Positions 36,077 to 44,616 of a DNA stretch of 50,695 nucleotides are shown piece by piece. The notes below the pieces were generated by a model. It saw only the letters and a program-made list of their open reading frames with translations, had not been told where the DNA came from and did not search any database. The stretch's first letter is position 1. The number at the start of each line of letters is the position of its first letter. Source of the stretch: an uncultured Pseudophaeobacter sp. (GTDB lineage Bacteria; Pseudomonadota; Alphaproteobacteria; Rhodobacterales; Rhodobacteraceae); assembly GCA_905479575.1 (NCBI GenBank), contig CAJQNB010000036.1, forward strand, positions 1 through 50,695. The letters are read 5' to 3'. Made by a program: the position numbers and the translations under genes.

Positions 36077-36996
36077 TGAGCTGGCAGCGCCGGGCCATCA
36101 ATACATGGATGCGCTATGGGGTGAAGCCGGTGCTGGAGCGGGCTGGACACCCCGATATGGCGCGGCGCAGCTTTGAGTGCCTGGCACCTGTGCTCAGCCC
36201 GGCACTGCCGCTGACCCGGTTTCAGCGTCGCCCGGGGCCGGTGCCGCTTTATTTGCTTTCGCAGGGCAAGTGCCAGCCGGGGCGGGTTATTCTGTTTCTG
36301 CATGGCGGTGCCTATCTGGCCGGCAGTGCGCGCAGCTATCAGGGGATGTTGTCGCGCCTGTCCCGTGCCTCTGCGACAGAGATCCTGGTCCCGGACTATC
36401 GTCTGCTGCAGCAAGCGCCGTTCCCCGCCGCCTTTGACGACGCGCTGGCCTGTTGGCACCATCTGCGCCGCAGCGGATTTGCTGCCCGTGATATCCTATT
36501 GGCCGGTGATAGTGCTGGGGGCGGCCTGGCACTGTCCCTGTTTGCGCATCTTCTGTCGGAGCAGGAGCCAAAGCAGGAGCGCCCTGCCGGGCTGGTGGCG
36601 TTTTCACCCTGGTGCGATCTAACCCTGAGCGGTGCCAGCGTTCAGGGCAACCGCCACCGGGATGCCATCATACCCACGGCACGGATGCAGGAGGCGGTTG
36701 ATCTTTACCTGGGCGGTGCCGAACCGACAGATGCGCGGGCCTCACCATTGTTTGCCGATTTTCCAAACCCGCCGCCGGTGCTGATCCAGGTTGGCGATGG
36801 CGAAGTGCTGCGATCCGATGCGGATCGCATGGCGGCGCGGCTGCTGGCAGCAGGCGGTGAGGTGCATTTGAAGGTCTGGCAGGATGTGCCCCATGTCTGG
36901 CAGTTTTTGGCAGGCATCCTGCCCGAGGGCCAGGCGGCGCTTGAAGAGGCCGCAGTTTTTGTGCGTACAGTCTTTGCCGCAACCTCAGCTGACTAA
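36076..36996 (+). CDS. alpha/beta hydrolase, hormone-sensitive-lipase family esterase
   Basis: The 306-residue protein has the family IV esterase features: oxyanion block FLHGGAYLAGS, nucleophile in AGDSAGGGL, catalytic Asp near GDGEVLRSDA and His in DVPHVWQF. It overlaps gshB by one base (TGATG), so it is probably made from the same transcript, although no functional link to glutathione is evident. Its 3' end overlaps the converging ComM-like gene by 12 bases. The substrate is unknown. Confidence 0.9.
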   Translation: MSWQRRAINTWMRYGVKPVLERAGHPDMARRSFECLAPVLSPALPLTRFQRRPGPVPLYLLSQGKCQPGRVILFLHGGAYLAGSARSYQGMLSRLSRASATEILVPDYRLLQQAPFPAAFDDALACWHHLRRSGFAARDILLAGDSAGGGLALSLFAHLLSEQEPKQERPAGLVAFSPWCDLTLSGASVQGNRHRDAIIPTARMQEAVDLYLGGAEPTDARASPLFADFPNPPPVLIQVGDGEVLRSDADRMAARLLAAGGEVHLKVWQDVPHVWQFLAGILPEGQAALEEAAVFVRTVFAATSAD

Positions 36997-38493
36997 TGGC
37001 AGGCGAAAGCTCAGGGCCTCGGCCAGATGTGGGCGTTCAACCTGATCACAGCAGGCAAGGTCGGCTATGGTGCGGGCAACGCGCATCACCCGGTGATAGC
37101 CACGCGCCGAGAGGCCGAATTGTTCAGCGGCGCGCTGCAACAGCTGGCGGCTAGTGTCGGTCAATGCGGTGGCCTGCTCCAGCACCGCGCCTTCGGCATC
37201 CGCATTCAGCCAGACCTCGGGCAGGTCGCGATAGCGCGCCGTCTGGATTTCACGGGCGATGGCCACCCGCTGCGCCGCTTCGGGGGAGCCCTCATCCGCG
37301 GCGGGCAGATCCAGATCTGTATAGGCCACGGGCGGCACTTCGATACGCAGGTCAAACCGGTCCAGCATCGGGCCGGAAATGCGCCCCAGATAATCCTCGC
37401 CACAGCCCGGCGCCCGGGCGCAGGCGCGGGCGGCATCGGCCAGATAGCCGCATTTGCAGGGGTTGGCCGCCGCTACCAGCATAAACCGGCTGGGGTAGCG
37501 GATATGGGCATTGGCCCGGGCAATCATCACCTCGCCGGCCTCCAGCGGCTGGCGCAGGGTTTCCAGCACCGCGCGGTTGAATTCAGGCAATTCATCCAGA
37601 AACAACACGCCGTTGTGGGCCAGGCTGATCTCACCGGGTTGCGCCCGCCTGCCGCCACCAACGATGGCTGCCATCGAGGCGGTGTGATGGGGTTCGCGAA
37701 AGGGGCGGCTGCGATTGATGCCGCCTTCGTCGATGAGGCCACAGAGGGAGTGGATCATCGCGGTTTCCAGCGCCTCAGCCGGGGTGAGCGGCGGCAGGAT
37801 CGAGGGCAGCCGGGCCGCCAGCATGGATTTTCCGGAGCCGGGTGGGCCGACAAGCAGCAGATGATGGCGTCCGGCGGCGGCGATTTCCAGGGCGCGCTTG
37901 GCCTGTTCCTGCCCCTTGATGTCGCGCAGATCGCGCCGAATGGGATCGCTGCGCATCTCTCCGGGGCGGGCCGGGGCGAGCGGCATCTCGCCGGTAAAAT
38001 GGCGCACCACTTCGGTCAGGCTGGCCGCGCCTATGACCAGCGCATCACCGGCCCAGGCGGCCTCCGCCGCCGAGACTTTGGGGCAGAGCAGATGCCGGTC
38101 GGTGGCAGCGGCCCCCATTGCGGCGGGCAGGGCACCGGTGACAGGCATCAGCATGCCATCCAGGGACAGCTCGCCCAAAGCGACGGTTTGCGCCACCGCG
38201 TCCGGCGGGATGAGACCAATGGCAGCGAGCAGGGCCAGAGCGATGGGAAGATCAAAATGGCTGCCTTCCTTGGGCAGATCCGCAGGCGACAGGTTGACCG
38301 TTATCCGCTTGGCCGGCAGGGCAATCGACATGGAGGCAAAGGCGGCGCGCACCCGTTCACGGGCTTCTGATACCGCTTTATCCGGCAGGCCGACGATGGC
38401 AAAGGCAGGCAGGCCAGCCACCAGGGAGCATTGCACCTCGACGGGGCGTGCATCTATGCCGTGAAAGGCAACTGTGTTTGCACGGCTGATCAT
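36985..38493 (-). CDS. YifB/ComM family Mg-chelatase-like AAA ATPase
   Basis: The 502-residue protein has an N-terminal Lon-like (ChlI) domain, then an AAA core with Walker A VGPPGSGKSM, Walker B GVLFLDELPEF, and a cysteine-rich block (NPCKCGYLADAARACARAPGC), the full YifB/ComM pattern. ComM is a hexameric helicase for branch migration in natural transformation; the wide distribution of YifB in species not known to transform leaves other recombination roles open. GGAG precedes ATG 38493. The gene is monocistronic by position. Confidence 0.93.
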   Translation of the reverse strand: MISRANTVAFHGIDARPVEVQCSLVAGLPAFAIVGLPDKAVSEARERVRAAFASMSIALPAKRITVNLSPADLPKEGSHFDLPIALALLAAIGLIPPDAVAQTVALGELSLDGMLMPVTGALPAAMGAAATDRHLLCPKVSAAEAAWAGDALVIGAASLTEVVRHFTGEMPLAPARPGEMRSDPIRRDLRDIKGQEQAKRALEIAAAGRHHLLLVGPPGSGKSMLAARLPSILPPLTPAEALETAMIHSLCGLIDEGGINRSRPFREPHHTASMAAIVGGGRRAQPGEISLAHNGVLFLDELPEFNRAVLETLRQPLEAGEVMIARANAHIRYPSRFMLVAAANPCKCGYLADAARACARAPGCGEDYLGRISGPMLDRFDLRIEVPPVAYTDLDLPAADEGSPEAAQRVAIAREIQTARYRDLPEVWLNADAEGAVLEQATALTDTSRQLLQRAAEQFGLSARGYHRVMRVARTIADLACCDQVERPHLAEALSFRLPLVS

Positions 38494-38680
38494 GCCACTC
38501 CATTCCCTTGAACAAACAAGGAAAAATCATAGCCTCCGTGGTATCGGAGTCTGCACGTCTGGTGGGAAACATGGCGCTTTTTGTGCTGATTTCCCGCAAG
38601 CCTTACGCTGTTGGCTGCTTTGGACCGCAACCAGGTCGAGGGCCTGCGGGAAAAAAAAGGGGGCAGGCGATTGGGCCAGG

Positions 38681-39364
38681 CTAGCCGATGGGCCAGGCCG
38701 CCCGCTCCAGATCCAGAAGGTAGGGTTCGGGATCGTAGGTGACCTCCCGTGCGAGGCTCTGCCATTTCAGAACCGCCGGATCTGACAGCAGCAGCTCGCA
38801 GTAGGCGCGGGTTGCGGCAGAGACCGGCAGGTCATAGCCAATGATCCGCGCGGCCACTGGGGTGTAGAAGACCTCTGCCAGCGAGTAGCTGCCAAAGAGA
38901 TAGCCATCCGGCGCACCAGAGATTTTGCGGGCATGGGCAAAAAGCGCCTCAATCCGTGCAAGATCTGCCAGCACCGCATTGGAGGGGGTGAACCCCTGCC
39001 AGACATGGGACAGCTGCATCGGACAATCGCCGCGCAGGGCTGAAAACCCGGCGACCATTTCGCTCACCAACCAGCGCGCTGTGGCGCGTTGATCTGCAGC
39101 CCTGGGCCAAAGCCCGGCCGTTGGGAAATGTTCAGCCAGAGTTTCCCCCATGGCCAGGCTCTCGCCAATCACCAGCCCCTGATCGGTTTCCAGCGCCGGG
39201 ACCAGGCGGGCAGGGGCCAGATGGGCCATATCCTGCGCCATGGTGCCCGTGTAGAGCCCCACCAGATGGATGTTATGCGGGATTGCAAATTTTTCGAGCA
39301 TGAGCCAGCCGCGCAACGACCAACTGGAATACATGCGATCACCAATATAAAGTTCATAAGCCAT
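38681..39364 (-). CDS. glutathione S-transferase family protein
   Basis: The 227-residue protein begins YELYIGDRMYSSWSLRGWLM, the thioredoxin-like domain with Ser-Ser-Trp-Ser near the active position, followed by APARLVPALETDQGLVIGESLAMGETLAE, the glutathione-binding region, and a helical C domain. It is distinct from the transferase at 13939-14565. A 35-base imperfect inverted repeat begins 24 bases upstream of its start. It is downstream of cobC in the same direction but 83 bases away. Confidence 0.88.
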   Translation of the reverse strand: MAYELYIGDRMYSSWSLRGWLMLEKFAIPHNIHLVGLYTGTMAQDMAHLAPARLVPALETDQGLVIGESLAMGETLAEHFPTAGLWPRAADQRATARWLVSEMVAGFSALRGDCPMQLSHVWQGFTPSNAVLADLARIEALFAHARKISGAPDGYLFGSYSLAEVFYTPVAARIIGYDLPVSAATRAYCELLLSDPAVLKWQSLAREVTYDPEPYLLDLERAAWPIG

Positions 39365-39387
39365 GGCAGCAGCTTAGCAACGCAAGG

Positions 39388-39422
39388 TGTATTCTCAAAT
39401 CGAATATTTGTGAGGGAATACA
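39388..39422. promoter_or_regulatory. AT-rich imperfect inverted repeat upstream of the glutathione transferase gene
   Basis: Outer arms TGTATTC (39388-39394) and GAATACA (39416-39422) are perfect; inner parts TCAAAT and ATTTGTGA continue the symmetry with small bulges. It lies between the cobC-like stop (39448) and the transferase start (39364). No T tract follows on the minus strand, so an operator is more likely than a terminator. Confidence 0.45.
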
Positions 39423-39447
39423 TCACAAATTTTGATGAATTTTGACC

Positions 39448-40029
39448 TTAGATAAGCTGGTTGAGCGCACCGCTGCGCCAGCCCTCTGGTCCATAGAACA
39501 GCTCACTAACCGACAGGTTGTCAATACGCTGCGAGAAAGCCGCCTCTGCGCTGAGGCCTGCTGCCCGCTGAATCTGCGTCAGGATCTGGCCAAAATGGCC
39601 GACCACCACCAGATCACGCCCGGCATGGGTGGCGAGCAGGCTGTCAATGGCATCGTTGACCCGGGCACAGACTTCATTCCAGCTTTCCCCTCCGGGAGGG
39701 GTGGTGTCGCCGGGGGTCTCCCAATAAGCCCGAATGCGGCTGGGGTCTTCGGCGTCGATCTCTTTCCAGCTGCGCAGCTCCCAGTCGCCAAAATGGATTT
39801 CGCGCAGCGCCGGCATATGGGGCAGGCGCTGGCGGTTGCCTTGCACTGCCGTTGCGGTTTCAACCGCGCGGATCAGATCTGAGGACACCACCAGAGCCTC
39901 GGGTGGTAATGCCGCCTCCAATCGCGACAGGGCAGCAGTATCCGAAAGATCTGCGGGCAGATCAGACCAGCCAACCATGGTTTTGGCATGAGTGGGACCA
40001 TGGCGGACAAGAAACAGGCGCGATGTCAT
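39448..40029 (-). CDS. histidine phosphatase family protein, probable alpha-ribazole phosphatase (CobC-like)
   Basis: The 193-residue protein has the RHG catalytic motif (LFLVRHGPTHAK), the second conserved region EIHFGDWELRSWKEI, and the catalytic His in VVVGHFGQI. The start overlaps the cobU stop by four bases. Pairing with cobU strongly suggests the cobalamin nucleotide-loop phosphatase role, although histidine phosphatases are hard to tell apart by sequence. The family in E. coli (CobC) has about 203 residues. Confidence 0.82.
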   Translation of the reverse strand: MTSRLFLVRHGPTHAKTMVGWSDLPADLSDTAALSRLEAALPPEALVVSSDLIRAVETATAVQGNRQRLPHMPALREIHFGDWELRSWKEIDAEDPSRIRAYWETPGDTTPPGGESWNEVCARVNDAIDSLLATHAGRDLVVVGHFGQILTQIQRAAGLSAEAAFSQRIDNLSVSELFYGPEGWRSGALNQLI

Positions 40030-40544
40030 AGCTGACCTTTCAAAACCAGTGGCAGCCCAGCGGTGACCTGCACCACCGTATCGGCGCGCGCCGCCAGCGC
40101 AATGTTGAGCCGCCCCTGAGCCTCGCGGAACTGACGCGCCAGGGCATTTTCCGGCACAATGCCAAGACCAACCTCATTGGAGACAATCACCAGCTCTGCC
40201 GGGCAGGCCTCGATGGCCTCCAGCAGCTCTGACTGGGCCGTTGCCAGATCGTGCTCAGCCAACAGGTGGTTGGTCAGCCACATGGTGGCGCAGTCCAGCA
40301 GGCAGATGTGATCCTGGGGCAGCTGATGCAACAGCTTGGCGGCCTCCAGAGGTTCCTCATAGGTGGTCCAATCTCTGCCGCGTTGCCGTAAATGGGCCGC
40401 GACCTTGGCTTGCATCTCATCATCAAACACTTGTGATGTAGCAAGGTAAGACTTTGGCTTAGTTGATTTAAAACACAAATCCTCGGCGAATTTCGACTTT
40501 CCCGACGCGGCGCCGCCCAGAATGAATGTGACAGGTGCAGACAA
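40026..40544 (-). CDS. cobU: adenosylcobinamide kinase / adenosylcobinamide-phosphate guanylyltransferase
   Basis: The 172-residue protein shows the P-loop GGAASGKS at residues about 9-16, the AHLRQRGRDWTTYEEP block containing the guanylylated His, CLLDCATMWLTNHL, and VSNEVGLGIVPEN, the CobU pattern. It phosphorylates and then guanylylates adenosylcobinamide in vitamin B12 assembly. No ATG fits; the TTG at 40544, eight bases after AAGGG, gives the standard family length. It overlaps the CobC-like gene by four bases. No cobalamin riboswitch could be recognised upstream. Confidence 0.92.
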   Translation of the reverse strand: MSAPVTFILGGAASGKSKFAEDLCFKSTKPKSYLATSQVFDDEMQAKVAAHLRQRGRDWTTYEEPLEAAKLLHQLPQDHICLLDCATMWLTNHLLAEHDLATAQSELLEAIEACPAELVIVSNEVGLGIVPENALARQFREAQGRLNIALAARADTVVQVTAGLPLVLKGQL

Positions 40545-40830
40545 GTTCTTTACCCTTGGACAGGAACGGTTTCGCTTTTGTGCGTACCTGCTGGAGGCGC
40601 CCAAAACAAGGGGCAGACAGCATCCGTGCCGCTGCGCTGGCCTGCCAGTTTGCGCGATAGCCACTCTGCACGGCGGGCAGGGGTCTGACGACAGACCTGA
40701 GACGCAGATTTTCGAGGCAGTACCGTGGCATTGCGCTGCGCAGATACCGATCCTAGGCCATGTCTGAGGCCAAGGCAGTGCCGCGCCTTAATCTGCCGCT
40801 TTTCAAGACGATCTGAGCCCGGAGGGAACA
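40545..40830. other. divergent intergenic region between cobU and rpoH
   Basis: No gene is visible in these 286 bases. A short hairpin (GGTCTG 40682-40687, CAGACC 40692-40697) is the only clear structure. I looked for a cobalamin riboswitch on the minus strand and an RpoE-type promoter on the plus strand and found neither convincingly. Confidence 0.5.
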
Positions 40831-41709
40831 ATGACGCTTGACCATATCACCGTAAACCCATTGCCCAAAAAGGCGATGAAAGCAGAGCTGCTGGATGCAG
40901 AAACAGAGAAACGGCTGGCGCATGCCTGGCGTGATGACGGCGACGTTGAGGCGCTGCATCGGCTGATCAATGCCTATATGCGGCTGGCTATTTCGATGGC
41001 GGTGAAATTTAAACGCTACGGCGCGCCGATGAATGACCTGATACAGGAGGCCGGCCTGGGCCTGATGAAGGCCGCGGATAAGTTCGACCCGGATCGTGGC
41101 GTGCGGTTTTCGACCTATGCGGTCTGGTGGATCAAGGCCTCGGTGCAGGACTATGTGATGCGCAACTGGTCGTTGGTGCGCACGGGGTCCACTTCGTCGC
41201 AGAAATCGCTGTTCTTCAACCTGCGCCGGGTGCAGGCCCAGCTCGAACGACAGGCCGACACGCAGGGGGTGCGGCTGGACAAACATCAGTTGCATCAGCA
41301 AATTGCCTCTGAAATCGGGGTGCCTATCCGGGATGTTGAAATGATGGATGGCCGTTTGTCGGGCAATGATTTTTCGCTCAATGCGGTGCAGTCGAGCGAG
41401 CCTGACGGGCGCGAATGGATCGAGATCCTCGAGGATGACGGCGCCCAGGCCGCAGAGCTGGTCGAGAGGCGCCATGATCGTCGCAAGTTGCGCGGCTGGT
41501 TGGTGCAGGCGATGCAGAGCTTGACCGGCCGCGAGCGGCGGATCGTGATGGCGCGTAAACTACGCAGCCCGCCGCGCACGCTCGAGGACCTTGGGCGCGA
41601 GCTGAGCCTGTCCAAAGAGCGGGTGCGTCAGCTGGAGGCGGCGGCCTTTGTCAAAATGAGAAAAACGCTTGATCGTCGCTCAGGGGAAGTGCAAAACCTG
41701 CTTTTATGA
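40831..41709 (+). CDS. rpoH: RNA polymerase sigma-32 factor, RpoHII type
   Basis: The 292-residue sigma factor has region 2 (NDLIQEAGLGLMKAADKFDPDRGVRFSTYAVWWIKASVQDYVMRNW), the RpoH box SSQKSLFFNLRRVQ at 122-135, and region 4 with LSLSKERVRQLE. The run GSTSSQK and the RYGAPMNDLIQEA block are closer to RpoHII, which in Rhodobacter sphaeroides serves the singlet-oxygen and oxidative response, than to the heat-shock RpoHI; this subtype is my reading from memory of the two sequences. GGAGGGAACA precedes the ATG. The stop overlaps the next gene by four bases. Confidence 0.93.
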   Translation: MTLDHITVNPLPKKAMKAELLDAETEKRLAHAWRDDGDVEALHRLINAYMRLAISMAVKFKRYGAPMNDLIQEAGLGLMKAADKFDPDRGVRFSTYAVWWIKASVQDYVMRNWSLVRTGSTSSQKSLFFNLRRVQAQLERQADTQGVRLDKHQLHQQIASEIGVPIRDVEMMDGRLSGNDFSLNAVQSSEPDGREWIEILEDDGAQAAELVERRHDRRKLRGWLVQAMQSLTGRERRIVMARKLRSPPRTLEDLGRELSLSKERVRQLEAAAFVKMRKTLDRRSGEVQNLLL

Positions 41710-42737
41710 ACAGGCATGGTTGTTTTGTCGGATACATCCGAGCTCGCATGGCCGCCTTGGTCGGTGCCGTTGGGACAGGCCGGACTGTAAGTGTCCGGAC
41801 TGTAATTAGGCGGGATGTGGTATTACGGGCCGCGATCAGAAAACCTGTGCGGATCAGCGCTGCAGCGGTTCTGACAATTGGTCTCGCCACAGGTCTCACG
41901 ACCGGTATTGGTCTGACATCAGCTGCTCGGGCTAAGGCGACGGCGCCTGGGCTTCAGGCGCAGAGATTGGCGCAGACGGTGGTTCAGACGGTGGCGCAGG
42001 TCGCTGATGTTCTGGCCGGGGCGGATGTCATCATTCTGGGCGAGGTGCATGACAACAAAAGGCATCATCAGGTGCAGGCCGAAGTGGTCGCAGCACTACA
42101 GCCCAGAGCCGTAGTCTGGGAGATGATCACTCAGGAACAGGCCGAGGCGCTGACACCGCAGATCCTGCAAAACCCAGCAGAGACTGCCTGGGTGTTGGAG
42201 TGGGAGGCTTCAGGCTGGCCTGATTTTACCCTCTATGCACCGGTGTTCAAGCGGGCGGCGCGGGCGATGCAGTTCGGCGCCTTGGTGCCGCGCGCGCAAT
42301 CCAAGGAGGCCCTGCAGCTTGGGGTCGCCAACCATTTTGGCGCGCAGGCGCAGCAGTTTGGGCTGGATCAGCCATTGCCCGTCGCAGAGCAGGCTACGCG
42401 GGAAGCGGAGCAGATGGCAAATCATTGCAATGCCTTGCCGGACCATGTCCTGCCGATGCTGGTGGATGTGCAGCGGCTGCGGGACGCCAGTCTTGCTGCC
42501 GCGGCAAAACGGGCGCTGGAGCAGACCGGCGGCCCGGTGGTGGTGATCACCGGCAATGGTCATGCGCGGCTGGACCGGGGCCTCGCGGTCTATCTGCAAC
42601 GCGCGCTTCCTGATGTGGTGATCCGGGCCTTGGGGCAGATGGAAGAGGGGGCAATCCAGGGGCAATTTGATGTGGTGTTGTCGGCGCCGACGGTGCAGCG
42701 TCCCGATCCCTGCCTGGGTTTTGCCAAATCCGATTAA
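41706..42737 (+). CDS. ChaN family (haem-binding/Tiki superfamily) exported protein
   Basis: The 343-residue reading contains the ChaN core: VIILGEVHDNKRHHQVQ at about 108-124, AVVWEMITQEQAEAL, and VVVITGNGHARLDRGL. The Campylobacter ChaN binds haem; family members are mostly lipoproteins or periplasmic. The ATG overlaps the rpoH stop (ATGA). The N terminus is odd: about 45 residues, rich in Arg and Val with a five-residue repeat (RTVSV/RTVIR), precede a signal-like segment (SAAAVLTIGLATGLTTGIGL). A later GTG start, for example near 41816, is possible. Confidence 0.82.
   Translation: MNRHGCFVGYIRARMAALVGAVGTGRTVSVRTVIRRDVVLRAAIRKPVRISAAAVLTIGLATGLTTGIGLTSAARAKATAPGLQAQRLAQTVVQTVAQVADVLAGADVIILGEVHDNKRHHQVQAEVVAALQPRAVVWEMITQEQAEALTPQILQNPAETAWVLEWEASGWPDFTLYAPVFKRAARAMQFGALVPRAQSKEALQLGVANHFGAQAQQFGLDQPLPVAEQATREAEQMANHCNALPDHVLPMLVDVQRLRDASLAAAAKRALEQTGGPVVVITGNGHARLDRGLAVYLQRALPDVVIRALGQMEEGAIQGQFDVVLSAPTVQRPDPCLGFAKSD
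41780..41805. repeat. 11-bp direct repeat inside the 5' end of the chaN gene
   Basis: CCGGACTGTAA occurs at 41780-41790 and 41795-41805, offset by 15 bases and so in frame with the chaN reading. It lies in the unconserved N-terminal part of that protein. Confidence 0.7.
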
Positions 42738-42861
42738 GACACCTGTCGTGCCGCTGAATGTGGGCCGCCGCCGCGCGGCAAAAGCGTTTCACTCTTTGTC
42801 CCGCAACGGCTAGGGTTGCCGCGGGCTTGTGACCAAGTCCGGTTAACAAAGGGCAGTTGAG

Positions 42862-44076
42862 ATGCTGGCAGGAAAGAAAATTCTTCTGATCATTGGCGGC
42901 GGCATCGCGGCCTATAAATCACTGGAGCTGATCCGGCGCCTGCAGGATCAGGGTGCCAGCGTTACACCGGTTTTGACCCGCGCAGGTGAAGAATTTGTCA
43001 CGCCCTTGTCGGTCTCCGCCCTGGCCGGGACAGCGGTGCATCGGGATCTATTTGACCTGACGGCTGAGGCCGAAATGGGCCATATCCAGCTGTCGCGCAG
43101 CGCGGATCTGGTGGTGGTCGCTCCTGCGACTGCGGATTTGATGGCAAAAATGGCCCAGGGTCTGGCCAATGATCTGGCCTCCACCCTGCTGTTGGCGACG
43201 GACACTCAGGTTCTGCTGGCGCCTGCGATGAATGTGCGCATGTGGGAGCATGCGGCAACCCAGCGCAATATCAAAACCCTGCGCGGCGACGGGGTGCAGT
43301 TTATCGGCCCCAATGAGGGCGGCATGGCCTGTGGTGAGTTTGGCCCAGGCCGGCTGGCGGAACCGGATGAAATCGTGGCTGCCATCACGGCGCAGCTGGG
43401 GGCGAATGCACCGCAGGGCAGCCTGGCCGGGCGTCGCATCCTGGTGACCTCTGGCCCGACCCATGAGCCCATTGATCCGGTGCGCTATATCGCCAATCGT
43501 TCCTCCGGGGCGCAGGGGACAGCGCTGGCCCGTGCTCTGCGCGATCAAGGCGCGGAAGTGGTGTTTATCACGGGCCCTGCAGAGATCCGCCCCCCCGAGG
43601 GGGTGGAGGTCGTGGCGGTGCAAAGCGCGCTTGAGATGGAGGCCGCAGTGCAGGCGGCCTTGCCGGTGGATGCCGGGGTCTTTGCGGCGGCTGTTGCCGA
43701 TTGGCGCGTCGCCAGCGCCTCGGACCGCAAGCTGAAGAAATCAAAGGATGGCCTGCCGGTGCTGGAGTTCGCCGAGAACCCGGATATCCTAAAAACGGTG
43801 TCGCGGATGGCGCAGGGGCGGCCACCGCTGGTGGTTGGCTTTGCTGCCGAGACCAATGATGTGGTGGAAAACGCCACCGCCAAGCGCCTGCGCAAGGGCT
43901 GTGACTGGATTGTCGCCAATGACGTCTCGCCCGCTACGGGTATCATGGGCGGGGATGAGAACGCGGTGATCCTGATTTCCGATCAGGGCGCCGAGGAATG
44001 GCCGCGCATGGGCAAGGCAGAGGTTGCCACCCGGCTGGCCGCCCGTATTGCCACAACGCTCAACAGCAAAAGCTGA
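42862..44076 (+). CDS. coaBC: bifunctional phosphopantothenoylcysteine decarboxylase / phosphopantothenate-cysteine ligase
   Basis: The 404-residue protein carries the CoaC flavin decarboxylase half (IIGGGIAAYKSLELIRRL, APATADLMAKMAQGLANDL, APAMNVRMWE, and Cys in GGMACGEFGPGRLAE) and the CoaB ligase half (TSGPTHEPIDPVRYIANRSS, VAAVADWR, SDRKLKKSKDG). It makes phosphopantetheine for coenzyme A. The ATG at 42862 follows a modest purine stretch. dut follows 84 bases later, as in many bacteria. Confidence 0.97.
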   Translation: MLAGKKILLIIGGGIAAYKSLELIRRLQDQGASVTPVLTRAGEEFVTPLSVSALAGTAVHRDLFDLTAEAEMGHIQLSRSADLVVVAPATADLMAKMAQGLANDLASTLLLATDTQVLLAPAMNVRMWEHAATQRNIKTLRGDGVQFIGPNEGGMACGEFGPGRLAEPDEIVAAITAQLGANAPQGSLAGRRILVTSGPTHEPIDPVRYIANRSSGAQGTALARALRDQGAEVVFITGPAEIRPPEGVEVVAVQSALEMEAAVQAALPVDAGVFAAAVADWRVASASDRKLKKSKDGLPVLEFAENPDILKTVSRMAQGRPPLVVGFAAETNDVVENATAKRLRKGCDWIVANDVSPATGIMGGDENAVILISDQGAEEWPRMGKAEVATRLAARIATTLNSKS

Positions 44077-44160
44077 CGCCCGTGAACATTAAGCCCAGCA
44101 GTCCGTGCCGCGTTGCATGGCCCCTTTTGTTGTTACAGAACCCAAATCAATGAGGCCCCT

Positions 44161-44616
44161 ATGGTTGAGATCAAAATAGCCCATGATGCAGGCGCAGATC
44201 AGAGCCTGTCCCTGCCCGCCTATGAAACTGCCGGAGCAGCCGGGGCGGACCTGCGGGCCAATCTGCCGGATCGCGCCAGCCTGACTCTGGCGCCGGGGGC
44301 GCGTGCTTTGGTCCCCACAGGGCTGCGGTTGGAGATCCCTCAGGGCTATGAGGTGCAGATCCGCCCGCGATCAGGGTTGGCGCTGAAACATGGGATTACC
44401 CTGCCAAACAGCCCCGGCACCATCGACAGCGACTATCGCGGCCCGCTGGGGGTGATCGTGATGAACGCCGGAGAGGCAGATTTTACCATCGCCCACGGGG
44501 ATCGCATCGCGCAGATGGTGCTGGCTCCGGTGTTGCAGGCGCAGTTCACCCTGGTTGGCACCCTGTCCGAGTCTGAACGCGGCAGCGGTGGCTTTGGCTC
44601 CACCGGGAGAGGCTGA
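44161..44616 (+). CDS. dut: dUTP diphosphatase
   Basis: The 151-residue protein contains all five dUTPase motifs: [49 protein letters not shown] and [12 protein letters not shown]. It hydrolyses dUTP, keeping uracil out of DNA and giving dUMP for thymidylate. I chose ATG 44161 after GAGG; an upstream reading adds 16 unconserved residues. The stop overlaps the start of the next gene by one base (TGATG). Confidence 0.97.
   Translation: MVEIKIAHDAGADQSLSLPAYETAGAAGADLRANLPDRASLTLAPGARALVPTGLRLEIPQGYEVQIRPRSGLALKHGITLPNSPGTIDSDYRGPLGVIVMNAGEADFTIAHGDRIAQMVLAPVLQAQFTLVGTLSESERGSGGFGSTGRG

Noticed and set aside
36985..36996. Twelve-base overlap of the converging esterase and ComM-like genes
   Set aside because: Short tail-to-tail overlaps are common in compact genomes; nothing suggests regulation.
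37027..38370. 447-codon plus-strand frame opposite the ComM-like gene
   Set aside because: The minus-strand frame has all YifB/ComM motifs; the antisense translation has none.
38642..38668. Terminator with T8 tract after the second glutathione transferase gene
   Set aside because: GCCTGC/GCAGGC arms flank the A8/T8 run, which puts the run inside the loop; no hairpin directly precedes the T run on the minus strand.
40545..40830. Cobalamin riboswitch upstream of cobU
   Set aside because: I looked for the conserved B12-box and the flanking stem sequences on the minus strand and found only loose similarity.
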